Of a DNA stretch of 64,000 bases, positions 37,187 through 49,003 are shown piece by piece. Origin of the DNA: Albula goreensis (Eukaryota; Chordata; Actinopteri; Albuliformes; Albulidae); NCBI GenBank assembly GCA_022829145.1, contig CM040763.1:4253842-4317841 (forward strand), written 5' to 3'. The position numbers and the translations under genes were made by a program. A model generated the notes under the pieces. It searched no databases, was not told where the DNA came from, and saw only the letters and a list, made by a program, of their open reading frames with translations. The stretch's first letter is position 1. Each line of letters opens with the position of its first letter.

Positions 37187-37210
37187 CAGCATTTCAACAA
37201 TGAAATGCTG
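37187..37210. repeat. Perfect hairpin, 10-base arms
   Basis: Arm cagcatttca and its exact complement are separated by the loop acaa. Confidence 0.9.
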
Positions 37211-40200
37211 ACTACATAGTCTACAGTAATGGGCAGGGTATACAGTGTGCATTAAATATAAAACTGTGTACAGTATACATGTGTACGTGTGTGTGAATGT
37301 ACAATGACTTTGTAGAGAGAATTGTACTGACAATTGACAGTGGAACCCAACAGATATCTCTAATATGTATGAATGACCCAAATGATTGACTCTCCCTCTT
37401 GAACTACCGCATATCATTTGAATGCAAGATCTCACATGAAATAGAGCACTTTGACAGTAATATAATTTGACAGTGGGTCTCCTCAATGAAGTCATATCCC
37501 AGTGCAGAAACGCCTTTTTTTTCGCTTTAATGAAAGGTGTTGTACTGATTCCGTTGTGCTTACAGTGCTGCACACATGCAGTCATTTTAGTGGGATCATC
37601 CTTTTATTTAAAGAATTACATAATGAAGGTGTCGCTGCATCAAAAACTAAAATGATTAGAATATTATATTTTGGAGCCGTCACACAGCTGATGTTTAATT
37701 ATGAGTGATGAAATCGGGGTAGGAGGCTCATACAAATCCTACGCCGTGGATGAACTGCTGGCAGCTGCTAGGAGTCGGTATTTGGCAGGTAGCGATCACT
37801 GGGGAGTTCAGAGTTCTTTCTTCTCCACCTCGCTCTGCTAATGTTGGCCTCGTTTATCCATCTATCCCCTTTTCCTTGACTGTCTTTCCTCTGCTCAACC
37901 GATCCCTCTCCATTGTGTTTAGAAAGAAAAAAAAATGAGGGGAAGAAAATGAAAGAACCTTCCCTGTATTTGTTTTTATTTTGTCGGTTACTCATACTAT
38001 GCCACGCTTGGTTAGCGCACTGTTTCCCAGTTGTGAGACTGTGGACAGCTACTGGCAAACACACTGGCTGGATGAGGGCTATATTACTATCCCCTATCCC
38101 CTTCCCTAGTTCGTCGCACCAAGTTTCTAAATACAGATGATTCCCTTAGCAGACATTATTCTCCAGCTCTAAAATATGCCTTAAATTAGCATGCTGTATA
38201 ACTGCATTCAGGCATGCTCAGTCTTTTCTCAGCGAATATGCCATGGGCATTGGCTTGATATAGATTGATGTGCAGAGAGAAATCCCCGTTGCAGTGTATT
38301 TAACTTTTTCATTTGACGTCGATCAGAATTGTCTGTAGGTCTGATCAATACATCCGATCGATGCCGGCATCCCCTGAAGAATACAGATTTCAAGGATTGT
38401 CAGTCTCACAATACCTCTACTACCTTTTGAAGGGAGCAGTGTATGCGCTTTGTGTTTTGAAACATCCTGTTTACCCCTCTTATTATTATTTGTAGTTGCA
38501 GCTGCAGTAATAGTAGTATATTGTGTATATATGTCGCATGAAATTATTTCTTTTTTACCCAGGCATGATCTTTCATAGTTCCTCCATGTTGAACAGTCAT
38601 TTATGATTTACATTTTCCTTTGAATGTGTCCTGCTTCTCCTCATTAATTTCCATTTTCAAAATATCTCAAGCCTCATACTAACCTAATTAGTGATTGGCA
38701 GTAAGCTATTGAATTGTTCATGCCAAAGACCTAAATGTGATTTCATTTTAACCTCTACTTACAATTATCTTTATTTCATTTCATCTGGAAATATGTCATT
38801 CATGACTCCATGACCTGGTAACTAATGTATTCCTTTTTGAACTGCATGCCTGCCCATACTAATGGCCCGACCTACTATTTTTCTGGGGTCTCACAATTTA
38901 TGCAGAAGCATTCTTCTGGCTATATCTTACAGTAATTTAGACTCCCAACACATTGGTGTTTCCAGGCAAATGCAAATTAGGCCCATGAAACCTTTCAAGA
39001 ATCGGAATATTTAGAAAATGATACTGCACTGAGATGCTGTCATCCACTTTCAAACGTTTATTTATAGATCTTTTTTTTTTTTTTTTGCTTTTCTCCTCCA
39101 GAACATTGGTTTCTGAGCGTGGCAGGTTTTGTGACCATGTAAGGCAGAGACCAGCCTCCAGAAACATGGCAACGGTCCCGTTATTGGATATTTGTCTTTA
39201 CTTGTTCACATTTTCACAAATGGACAGGAGTTGCGTTAAATTTAGCTTCACAATGAAATAAGTCCAACAACTGAGCTCAGGATCTGGCGGAGCTGAAGGA
39301 GCAGGAAAGCTGGGCGTACTTATCTCAGTGAGTCACATGTCAAGAGATCCTTCCCCACACAATCTGGCCTGCTTCTCGGAGGCGGATATGAGTCTTTAAA
39401 CAACATCATTTGGGCCAGAAGTCTCACTTGCATACACATAAATTATTCTTTATCTCCTCTGCATTATTCAGTCAGGATGACTTTAATGCTTACAACCAGT
39501 TTTGTAGTTGAGGCACCTGAAACAATGTGAACTATTTTTCATTCAAAAAGATCCTTTTTGTGTCAATTGGCAAATTACCTTGATAGACCCAGTTTTCTGC
39601 TGGTAGTCTTTCATTCTTTCCGGAATTTTAAGGTCACCACACCTTTATAGCATTGGCAGGTAAATCACATTGTATCTTAGAATCATATTGCCCACCGGCT
39701 TAATTACTTTACAGTGATGAAGCGATGTAGCACACAATTTCTAGCCCACACTGTCAGTGAACACCGTTCTAGATCTTACAGTGTTGACAGAGCTGCTGGT
39801 TCTGTGGTTCATTTTCATGGGTGGATGGTGAGGCTTTGCTGTGGAAACACCACCATCTGCCAATGGAACGAACGGAGAGCGGTGGCTGCAGATTGGCTAT
39901 ATCACAGCGCTAAGAGCCCTGGGGATACCGAAAAACAGGGGGAAAAGGATGATCTGGCCTTGATAACAATAAAGAGGAACGACAGAGCGTTCAAGAGCAG
40001 TTGAACCATCAGTAGGCTCTGGATACATTAGGGACGTAGGGAAAGCGCATAGGATATAAAGTGGCAATGTAAGTACATCACTCATAGCAAGTGATGCTAA
40101 AATGCAATGTGAGGATATCTTTCAACTTTATTTCATTTTCTCCTTTCATGGCTTCGTGGATTTTTTATGGATTGACTGTACAGATTTATAATGTGTTTGG

Positions 40201-41953
40201 TTTCTCCAAGACCCCCTTATGACAATATTTGGGGAAATGTGCAATTTTTACTTGTTTAACCTTGTAAATAAGAGGTTAATACTTTGTATGAAAGAAAAAA
40301 AAAAGATGAATGTTTGACTTTCTGCTCACAGACTGAAGTCTTGAAGTCGCCTTTGAAGCCTTTAACATGGATGATATTTGCTTTTGTTTGGAGGTCAGAG
40401 TGATAATCTCAAAGTTAAAGAAGAACGGCTCAGAGGTAGCAGAGCTTTAAGGTACTTCAAGGTCCATCAAGGTTGGGGGTTGAAGGGAGGGGGGGGGCTA
40501 CTCAGACTGGTGTTTGGTGAGAGCTGAAATGATGGCTTTATATTAGCTTCCTGATGGAAGTGAATTGACAGCTCAGGGTCAGAATTACTTCCAGGTTACT
40601 GACAAAGGTCACAGTAGATAGTTCAGATTTTCCAAAGGGACCAGTGTTAAATCAGCCGTATTTGTTTTTGCTCTCATAGTTTTAGCCATTTTTTTTTATT
40701 TATTGAAAACTTGCATTCTGTAGTAGAACACACAGAGAAGCGTGCGCACACACACACATATGCGCATCCACACTTCTGCTTTAAAAATATAAAATATACA
40801 AATAAAAAGGTGACTTGAGTTGACAGACATTTCAGCAGTCCGTTTCCTGAAATCCAATAATAACATAACCAGCACCCAGTAAGTTGTTGCCACCCTGGCA
40901 AGGTGAAAAGTGTAAGAAAAATATAAAATGTAAAATGTACCAATAGACATCCAAATCATAATAAACAACAGATAAGCTTAGGTTGGACTTTAGATGAAAT
41001 AAATGTGGTTTCAATGACAGTCTCCAATATTTATTTTTATAGAGGGCTTAACCGATATAGTACAAAAAAATTATTTTGTATTTTGCAGCTCAAAAGCAGC
41101 AGCAAACCTCACATTGGTGTGATTGATGCAGCTTTTGGAAATGCAGTCATTAATATTATGATTTTCTCTGTTTTAGAGGATGTTAAATTTAACCAAATAT
41201 CACGAGGATCATTGCAAAATATTTGCCTCAATGCCTTAAAATGTACCAGCTTGAAAGTAAAAAGAGGAGAATGAAAAGCTACTGGTGCACATGGGATAGA
41301 GAGGAGGAAGTAAATTTACATACATACTAATAAACATAACTTTTTGTCTATGTGTTTCTTTATGTATTGCTTGAAAAAAGATTGAGCAGTTTCCTTGATG
41401 ATTTGTGCTCACAAACATAGGTATAAAAAATCACAGGTATTTCATTAGGCTTCAATGGCTTCAGCACTCCTCCAGTCGTTTGCCCGGTTTCATGTTTTTC
41501 ATTGTGCTAGTTCATTAAAACCCAGAAGACTTCAGAGCCACTGAATGTGTCAGGGGATCAGGAAGTGTTTTCCAAACAGGAAACGGCAAGTCTTAGCATG
41601 ATCTCCAGAATGCGGTATGAACTGGGACCACATACATGAGTGCCACACATGAGGCATGCTGGGATAGGCCTGCACTCCCAGTTCAGCAGAATCTGCAGTC
41701 CAGACATTTCCATCCACCCGGTCAGCACACTCAGTCACGTAACTCTCAGCAAACATGTTGTTGCATTGCCAAAATAACATTGTTACATTTTCTATAACTG
41801 AAATAGTGAAGGATACATAGTCAAATACACAATTTTTAACATAAAAAGGTATTTTTGCTGCATCGTTTTGCTGAAATATGATTAGGAAGTGAGGAATGTT
41901 TTTTTTTCTCTGTAGATATAGACATGGCATGATGGAAAATAAAACTGAAATTG

Positions 41954-41977
41954 AATTAGCAATTTTAATTGCTAATT
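41954..41977. promoter_or_regulatory. Palindromic homeodomain-type motif pair
   Basis: Arms aattagcaatt and aattgctaatt are separated by tt. Each arm carries ATTAG/CTAAT and CAATT/AATTG cores typical of homeodomain binding, arranged as a perfect palindrome that could bind a dimer. This is inferred from motif content only. Confidence 0.4.
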
Positions 41978-43361
41978 GAGTCATACAATAGGTTGATTGA
42001 CACTAATAAGTTTTTTTTTATTTATATATTTTATTTAATCTTATTTTTTATGTCAACAGTATCTTCTCCTGACAAAACTGGAAATCGACATGTCAGAAAA
42101 GTGAAATCCCACATGTGAATGTGCCATCTTCTCAAAAATAGAGCAAACCTCCGCACTGAATCCACAAAACCGGGCCCTGGTGCTGCCTGCATATTTTCAG
42201 CTTCTCCTGCCTCTGTCGATGCACAAACCTCGCCCAATTTGGCTACAGTAGGTAGCAGCCCACTGATGCGAAATTCTGGGAAAAGGCAAGTACAAAACAA
42301 CAACACCAAAAAAAAACAACAAAAAACAACACAAAAAACAATGAGAATACCTCTTGCAGGATTCCACTGACAGATCAGGGTTCTCTGTGATATCTTAGCC
42401 AGCCGACTCGTAACATGCATTTGTTCAATAATAAAAAAGAGGAAAAAAAAACATATGCATTTCTCCTAATGCTAACTAGATAATTATTTAATTAAGGGCT
42501 GAGCCACTTACCTAAGATAAATGTGAGCGAGTGCCGCTTGTTGTGCCTGATTCACCTCGTTGGTGCTCCTCTCTGATTTACCGCCTGTCCCACTGTAATG
42601 CACTTCTTAATTGCCATGAATAATTGTGTAATAGCTAGGCCAAGGTCAATGATGGTGCACCAGTTAGACCTCAGCCTGGCCATTTCATTATGAGGGTGAA
42701 GAAATTATTATAGATGAGAGGGGCTGTCCCCCCCAAACATCCCCACCCTCCACATCTTGAAAATGTATTTTTTTTTACCCCCCTTCCCCGTCTACAAACA
42801 TTTATTTAGATCGTCTGTCTTATATCTTACAGATGTGAAACCTTTGTCGTGGTTGTACATCCTCACTATTCAGACGCTTCCTGCATCTTACGTCAGACAA
42901 ATTCAGAGGACACAAGGAGTCCTCCCTTAGAAAATATGTCACTTTCTCGAAGTGCTACTGAATACTGTAATTTCTGTCTGCCAGTCATACGGTCCCATTA
43001 TACTTTTTTGTTTTAATTATCTTGTAAACGGTACCTGCGCGGTCTCCCACAGAGCACCCTCTTTTCGAATCACAGAAACAGCGGGGTTCTCGGATTATGT
43101 TTTCCCCATTATTTATTCCTCATTTAGTCAATTATTGAGGCACAATAGTCTCCCTCTTCCTCCCTCTCATTAGAAGCTTAGGGATTAAAGGTTTTATAGT
43201 ATCTTGGAACAGAAGCGTGCAGTTTCAAGCCATTATTACAGAATCGTACGCTGTCTGTTTATTAGCCTGAAGCTACTTGAATCACAAAAAAAAACTCCAT
43301 TAGCATGTGTTTGTGTGTACATGCATGCGTGCATGAGCGCAATGGTCCGTGTGTTTGTTTG

Positions 43362-43497
43362 TTTTTTTTTTTTTTTTTCATACATTCAGACCAGTCTTTA
43401 TTTGGAGTGTTCTTATTACTCATAATGGACTCAATGAATTCAATTTGGTTTCTTTGTAATTATTTCAGTGCAACATTTGGAGTTTTTTTTTTTTTTT
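43362..43497. repeat. Two poly(T) runs
   Basis: Runs of 17 T (43362-43378) and 15 T (43483-43497) flank about 100 bases of unique sequence. Confidence 0.85.
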
Positions 43498-43665
43498 CCA
43501 TCAGCTTTTTTTGGAACAAAGAAAAACCAAGTCCTTAACATTGTCTAGGAGCAAGAACAGCCTGGCATATTCAGTCACAAATGTCTTTACATCCTACCAA
43601 CTCCGGCTGCGACCAGGTGTGGATGCCCTGCCGAACCTCCAGCAGGTCTCTGGGCTGGTGAGATT

Positions 43666-43677
43666 GGGGGGGGGGGG
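43666..43677 (+). repeat. Poly(G) run
   Basis: Twelve G residues followed by aggg. A tract of this kind is prone to length errors and can form quadruplex structures. Confidence 0.85.
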
Positions 43678-43989
43678 AGGGCAGTGGCAAGGGCCACATG
43701 GCTGTGTGCCAAAACCTGGGAACAGCGGAGCTCACTCTGTAAAAAAGTCAACTCAAAAACAAGAAAGAAATAAGTATGATTAAATAAAAATTTAGCTTTG
43801 AAGAAAAATGATGCCTTTAAACAAAGGAATATAGTATTGAATTAAGACAAAAAAAAATGTTGGTGGTGCAATAAAATTAGAAACTCAGAAACTCACAAAA
43901 ATAAGACTTATTTTCACAGTTTAAGTTTAAGTCCTGGCAGATATCATTGTTTTGCAGTGCAGGCCCAGTCTGCTTTGTAAGCATGTGAG

Positions 43990-44305
43990 TGCGGGGTTTC
44001 GGATGTGATCGACCCCGGCACACTTTACACCATGACAGTGAGCCTGCTCGCCCGTGACAGCACCCGGGAGGGGGGCGGGGGTGACGCACAGCGGGTGACA
44101 CGGGCCACCCCCGCATGCCCCCTTGTCGGCCCTTTCACTCGGCCTCCTCCGCTTAACCATGGCAAAACCCTGCCGTTCGCTGCGGGGGCCCCGCCCTCGG
44201 TCTCTGGCTCCTGTCCAGATAAGGAAATTGGGCCGCCTCAGGGGGTCCCAGAGATGGGTCACTTGATCGGTGGGACACCGCCACACGGTTCAGCGTTTCG
44301 TACCT
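43990..44305. promoter_or_regulatory. CpG-island-like block
   Basis: I count about 26 CpGs in 315 bases of clearly GC-rich sequence, flanked on both sides by AT-rich DNA with almost none. A gataagg core on the plus strand at about 44219 is a GATA-type site. Long frames on both strands (plus 44005-44334, minus 43927-44286) reflect the shortage of stops. No splice sites or domains support them. It could be an orphan CpG island, an enhancer, or the promoter and first exon of an unrecognised transcript. Confidence 0.5.
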
Positions 44306-45097
44306 TTCCCAAGCCCACAATGCAATGCTCTTAAAAAAAAAAAAGCTAACAAACTAAGCATTGTTTGCATATTGCCATCAAAAACATGTCACGCCTGAGC
44401 AACTTTCACCGTCGCAGTCTATTATCTTAGTCATTTGTTAATAGGCTTAATTTAATTACAAGTGGTGTTAGCCGGGCTGTGTTTTTACAGCTTTATAGTC
44501 CTCATCAGCCAAGGCTGTATTATTGAACCTGGCCGTTATCTTTAGCATTCAACTGGAAGGTACATTTAGCATAAGTAGTTAAAAGATAAAGCAAAAAATA
44601 GGCTGCTCTTTGGTGTGTGTGTTCAGAATACAAAGCGCACGCAAAAAGCTGTTTTCTTCCCCTACATGTATCTACACTGATAAGTCTGGTGAAAGTCATT
44701 TGTCTTCTGTCAAAAATTGTGTTGAAGCCTCCTTTTTTTACTGTTATCAGAGTTGGCAGTTTGCACCATGTATATATGCAGTTAAAAGCCAAGCTCCCTC
44801 TGTCTGACAGCTTGGTGGATGTGGAGTAAAGAGCAGATTTTTCAAGGAGGGGTACCTAAGGACCCTGGTGTCAAGGGGACACATGATGTTCTTTGTGTTC
44901 ACATTAAATTCTTCAGTTAATCAAGAGGAAGTGTGAGTTGATTTATTAAATGAAGCCCTTTTTTAGGTTAATTCAAAAACGATACTAGACTTAATAGCCC
45001 AGGACCAAAGACTCTCCAGCTTCGAAGGATAATTAACCAATTTAGCAAATCGTAATAAATCCTGTTAGCTGTTTGCTACTCATTTCTCCATCGTGTT

Positions 45098-45128
<31 letters not shown>

Positions 45129-48100
45129 ACTTTGAATATATATTTTTTAGGAAAATACTGCTTACTCTTTCTATGATGTTGCATGCACATGGCATGCCAT
45201 GAAAGACAATATGATATTCCATCTTCCCCCAGAGAAATTTGATATTGATTGATTTTCCAAATGCATTCTTTTTATGCGCTGATACACGATAGTGTCTTCA
45301 GCTACTAATGTGCAGTCATCATGCGAGATCATTGAAGAGCTTCCGTGTATCGATGGCAAGGTGATGGCTTTTGTGCTACCGAGGAGTGAATGGAATCAGA
45401 CTGCACTCCATTCAGTCAACTGGTCAGAGATCGTACTGACTCGATAATTATCTTCCCATGATACGTATGCCTACAGCAAAGATTTTTTTTAATGTTATTT
45501 TGTCAATGATGATTACAATAAAGTAAGCAGTAGTTATATGTTCATTAGCTTTTACCTCCAATGTTGTATACCCATAATAATCGACCTGGTGTGTCAGCAG
45601 AAGCTGCAGTTGACTGGAAGCAGTTAGACATACCTAACAGCGTTTCATGGAAACATTCTGGCCAACATTTCATGAGTTGTAAGGATTTAGACAGGAGAAA
45701 TTTCCACCAGCTGTTTTCACCCCTCCAGGTCAAAATGTCACTGGACACTAATTTCAGACCATTTGATATGGGAATATTCAAATCCATGAGTAGAAGAAAC
45801 AAAGGCAAATACATAGAAGAGATAGCTAGCAATGTAAGCTGTCAATGTAAATCCATAAATAAGCCCACAGTACACAAATCTCAGCTCATCACATGTGTAA
45901 TTATACAAAGATGTCAACCCTCCTGCGTTAGTACTGTCATTACGACCGTCCCACAGAGATGAACCAGCCACATGGACCAAAAACTATTTATTTGCATGGA
46001 AATGAATTTAGGCATGCATTCACTTCTAATGTCCATGCAGAGTAGGCCACTAGTTATCAAGTGAATGGAGTCTTTTCTAAGCTATTGTGATTCATCCAGC
46101 GCATATATAGTTTACATAATCACACAATAATCATAATCACATATTTCTTAAGTAATCCTGAAACCAAAATAGGTACATCAAGGAGAAGTGATTATAGTAA
46201 TTGTTATTAATTTCCTTCCATTAGAGCAAGCTCTTGGGGTAAAATTATTTTTATAACATTGCAATCCCGTTTAGTAGATCCCTTAATGTCTAAATTAATA
46301 ACTCACTCAAGGATTTCAATGCTAACAAATGACAGCAGGAATGTCAACCAAGGAGTATATTTGTTTTTTTAACACTGGTAATTCTTCATTTGAAATTAAG
46401 CTGTATGTAAAATAAGAACCAAAAGGTTTATTATTATACTTGCAAAATTTTGATACCTGTCTCATGAAAAACAATGCCATTTAACCCAGTTTTCACACAT
46501 GCCATAGATAATTCATTGTCATGTTGTGTGTTGTATTCTTGTTCATCCATTTGACAGATGTAATATAGAAACACCCTGGTGCATAGGGTTTAGGTAATTG
46601 CCTTGGGTGTGCCATAGTGTGATTTTCCTCAAATGAACCATTCCGGCCCTTCCACCCCTAAGCCCCTACATTTACTGATATGGATCCCAGTCGTATTGAT
46701 CCAGGTCTGAACAGCAATGCCATCTGAATGGCCTGACCCTGAATTAGCGGGAAATGACCCCTGTTGTCTCGGGACAAAGCTCTTGTATGATCGAGGGTCC
46801 ATTATAAGAATCTAGTGTCAATTAAGCTTTCCTTTCTTTACGTTTCAGCAGTTTGTTTATTTATTTATTTATCGTTGGTGGCATTTTCAGGTTTCTCAGG
46901 TGATGGGGGGATGATTGATATGTTTTCTTGTCTACCTTGTTTAACTAACGTTGCCAACACATTTACCTCATGCTGTCGTTTAGTATGCGAGTCTGTTTTG
47001 CTGTCATTAATGACCTGCATAATTCATTGCCGTGCTTCAGTTAAGAGTTCAAGCCAATGCATCTCCTGTGTGGTGAAGTTGAGGTGATTCATCGGCACGT
47101 TAAACAGCAGTAGGAATTCTGGAGAAAACATAGAAAATTCTGCTGAAGGAAATCAAATCCACCATTCATCAAAGATCACAAACAGGTCTGGCTCGTGTGC
47201 TTGCTTGGCATGATCAAAACAACACGACAACATGTGAAAAATGTTAAATCAGAGCTCAAGGTTGAATGGAGGAAAATAAACAAATAAACGCGAACCGAGC
47301 CTCACGGAAAGAGAAGCAAATTGAAAGTAGATATAAATATGCATATGAGAGCATTTCTCTGACAATAACGCTTCTGCAGAAGGAAACAACCATTACAAGA
47401 TGAAAAAAGACTCTTCTCCATTGACTGGCATCATAAATAATTGGAAGAACCAGGAAGAAATCATTAACTTTTTTTCTGGATTATAGGAAAGGAGGAATGG
47501 TTTAGATCTGTGTGGAGAATAATTATCATACTCCTTTTCTGCTGGCATATTAAATTCTCAATTTATGAGGTTAACAGCATAAGGTAGTCTCACCAACTGT
47601 GAAGATTATTGTCAATATAGTTGCACCAGGACTGCAGTAATTGGCCAGAAGTCTTCAGGGAAATAATATTGTGGTCATATTTCAAGAAATATTTAATTCA
47701 TTTGAATCTAGTTTTCACATGATGTCAAAACTTTTTAAAAAATTGTCAGCATATTCTTGTCAGTGTTATAGACACTGTATTGTATTGAAATTGTAGAAGT
47801 AGAACTGAATAATTTAAAACAATTCATCAAGAATAAATGCCTCCCTTTGTTAAGCTTATGTTATAAAAAAAAATAGCTTACTTGCCACCAGCCATTTAAT
47901 TAGCCCAAATGGACATTGTCCTGTCATGGTAGCAGTGAGTTTAATTTTAGTGCTGCTCATTGTTGTGAAGTTGGCATTTGCTCTTTCCCACAATGCATCA
48001 GGCTCACTCAGATTACTTTTGACCAATGACAGACATGCCTCTGGTTTATGCAGTGCTAGCTCCACTGCAGGTCCTTGTGTGTTCTTTAGAGTGTTGTAAT

Positions 48101-48415
48101 TGTCAGTGTCCTGGAGTTGAGTGTGTTGGAGAGGCACACATGATTCAGCACCAGGCGCCTTGGCTGCACACTGAAGCCGCAGATGCCCTGTTCTAGCAAG
48201 CAGTTGTTTTCGTCATAAATAAAATCTGAGCCATTTGGTCACTGAAAAGAGAAAAAAAATGTTTTTCAGATGCAAAATATTGTGACAAAAAATGTAGGCC
48301 TACATCTGCACCGGATTGGCGTTAATAATCTCGCGTGATAATAGGAATTAATATTTGCTGTACATGCACACAGGTGTAATACATCTTATTCATATGTGTA
48401 TTGTTTTTATTTTAT
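44306..48415. other. Non-coding stretch
   Basis: No gene is supported. The 133-codon plus frame at 45561-45962 and the overlapping minus frames at 45545-45980 show no recognisable domain. A minus-strand frame at 47856-48137 extends upstream without a stop to about 120 codons, but its third-position composition is near background. The TA/TG tract at 45098-45128 and (TTTA)n at about 46853-46872 are simple repeats. Confidence 0.6.
45098..45128. repeat. (TA)n(TG)n microsatellite
   Basis: A short TA tract passing into a TG tract. Confidence 0.9.
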
Positions 48416-48442
48416 AAATAGCACACTACAAGTGTGCTATTT
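48416..48442. repeat. Perfect hairpin, 12-base arms, 3-base loop
   Basis: Arm aaatagcacact and its exact complement are separated by aca. This is the tightest long hairpin seen in the window. It has no T run or other terminator-like tail and no target duplication. Confidence 0.9.
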
Positions 48443-48972
48443 TCCTATTTTTCTGCCCAAATTGGAATGGAAAGTGTAGCTTATTGCTGCAATCTCTTCC
48501 ATCAGTTTGGAGGACCGCAGGCAGACGTTCACTCTTCTCTGAAACACATTATCTCACTGCCCTGTCTTTTCACAGCACTATCCTACAGTCGAGCTTGTAC
48601 AGACATGAGTCGGAGGAAGACACTACATGTGACACTTCTATAAGTGGACTGAAAGTGCTTCATTGACCAGTGAGGGGTGGTGGGAGGGTGGGGAGAGACT
48701 GACCTCTCTGCCAGATAAATCCCTCCCTTCCTTCTTTAGAAAAGCTTTGGCCCTTCACACACAGTCTGGTGGGCTGGCTTTCTGGGGTTGCTACCGGCAC
48801 AGTTCGGGTTTGACCTGGGGCCTGTCTACACACACCATCGCAGGGCCTTTACAGAACGTCTATATTTTAGCAAAAGAAAAGTAAAGTCATGCAGTTGATG
48901 ATGTTCAATTTACTTTTTACTTCACTTAGCACAAAAACATCAGTATAAGAAATGTATTATTAATGTTTGCAT

Positions 48973-49003
<31 letters not shown>

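Larger units (their letters stand above)
36809..43361. other. Non-coding stretch
   Basis: No gene is supported. The 172-codon minus frame at 37067-37585 has no recognisable domain and is rich in Cys, His and Tyr from repeat-like DNA. Hairpins at 37187-37210 and 41954-41977 are listed separately. A T run lies at 39071-39086 and G-rich sequence at about 40474-40497. Confidence 0.7.

Noticed and set aside
37067..37585. 172-codon minus-strand frame, the longest in the window
   Set aside because: No recognisable domain, no coding-type codon bias, composition skewed to Cys, His and Tyr, and no splice or start context.
43927..44334. Opposing frames of about 110-120 codons over the CpG-rich block
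   Set aside because: Both strands are open because GC-rich DNA lacks stops. There are no domains or splice sites, and I kept only the CpG block itself.
45545..45980. Overlapping 80-133 codon frames on both strands
   Set aside because: Considered as transposase or other gene remnants, but no motif or family signature was found.
47856..48200. Minus-strand frame of about 120 open codons with a balanced amino-acid mix
   Set aside because: Third-position G/C is near background (about 42 percent by my count), it ends in a T-rich run and no domain is recognisable.
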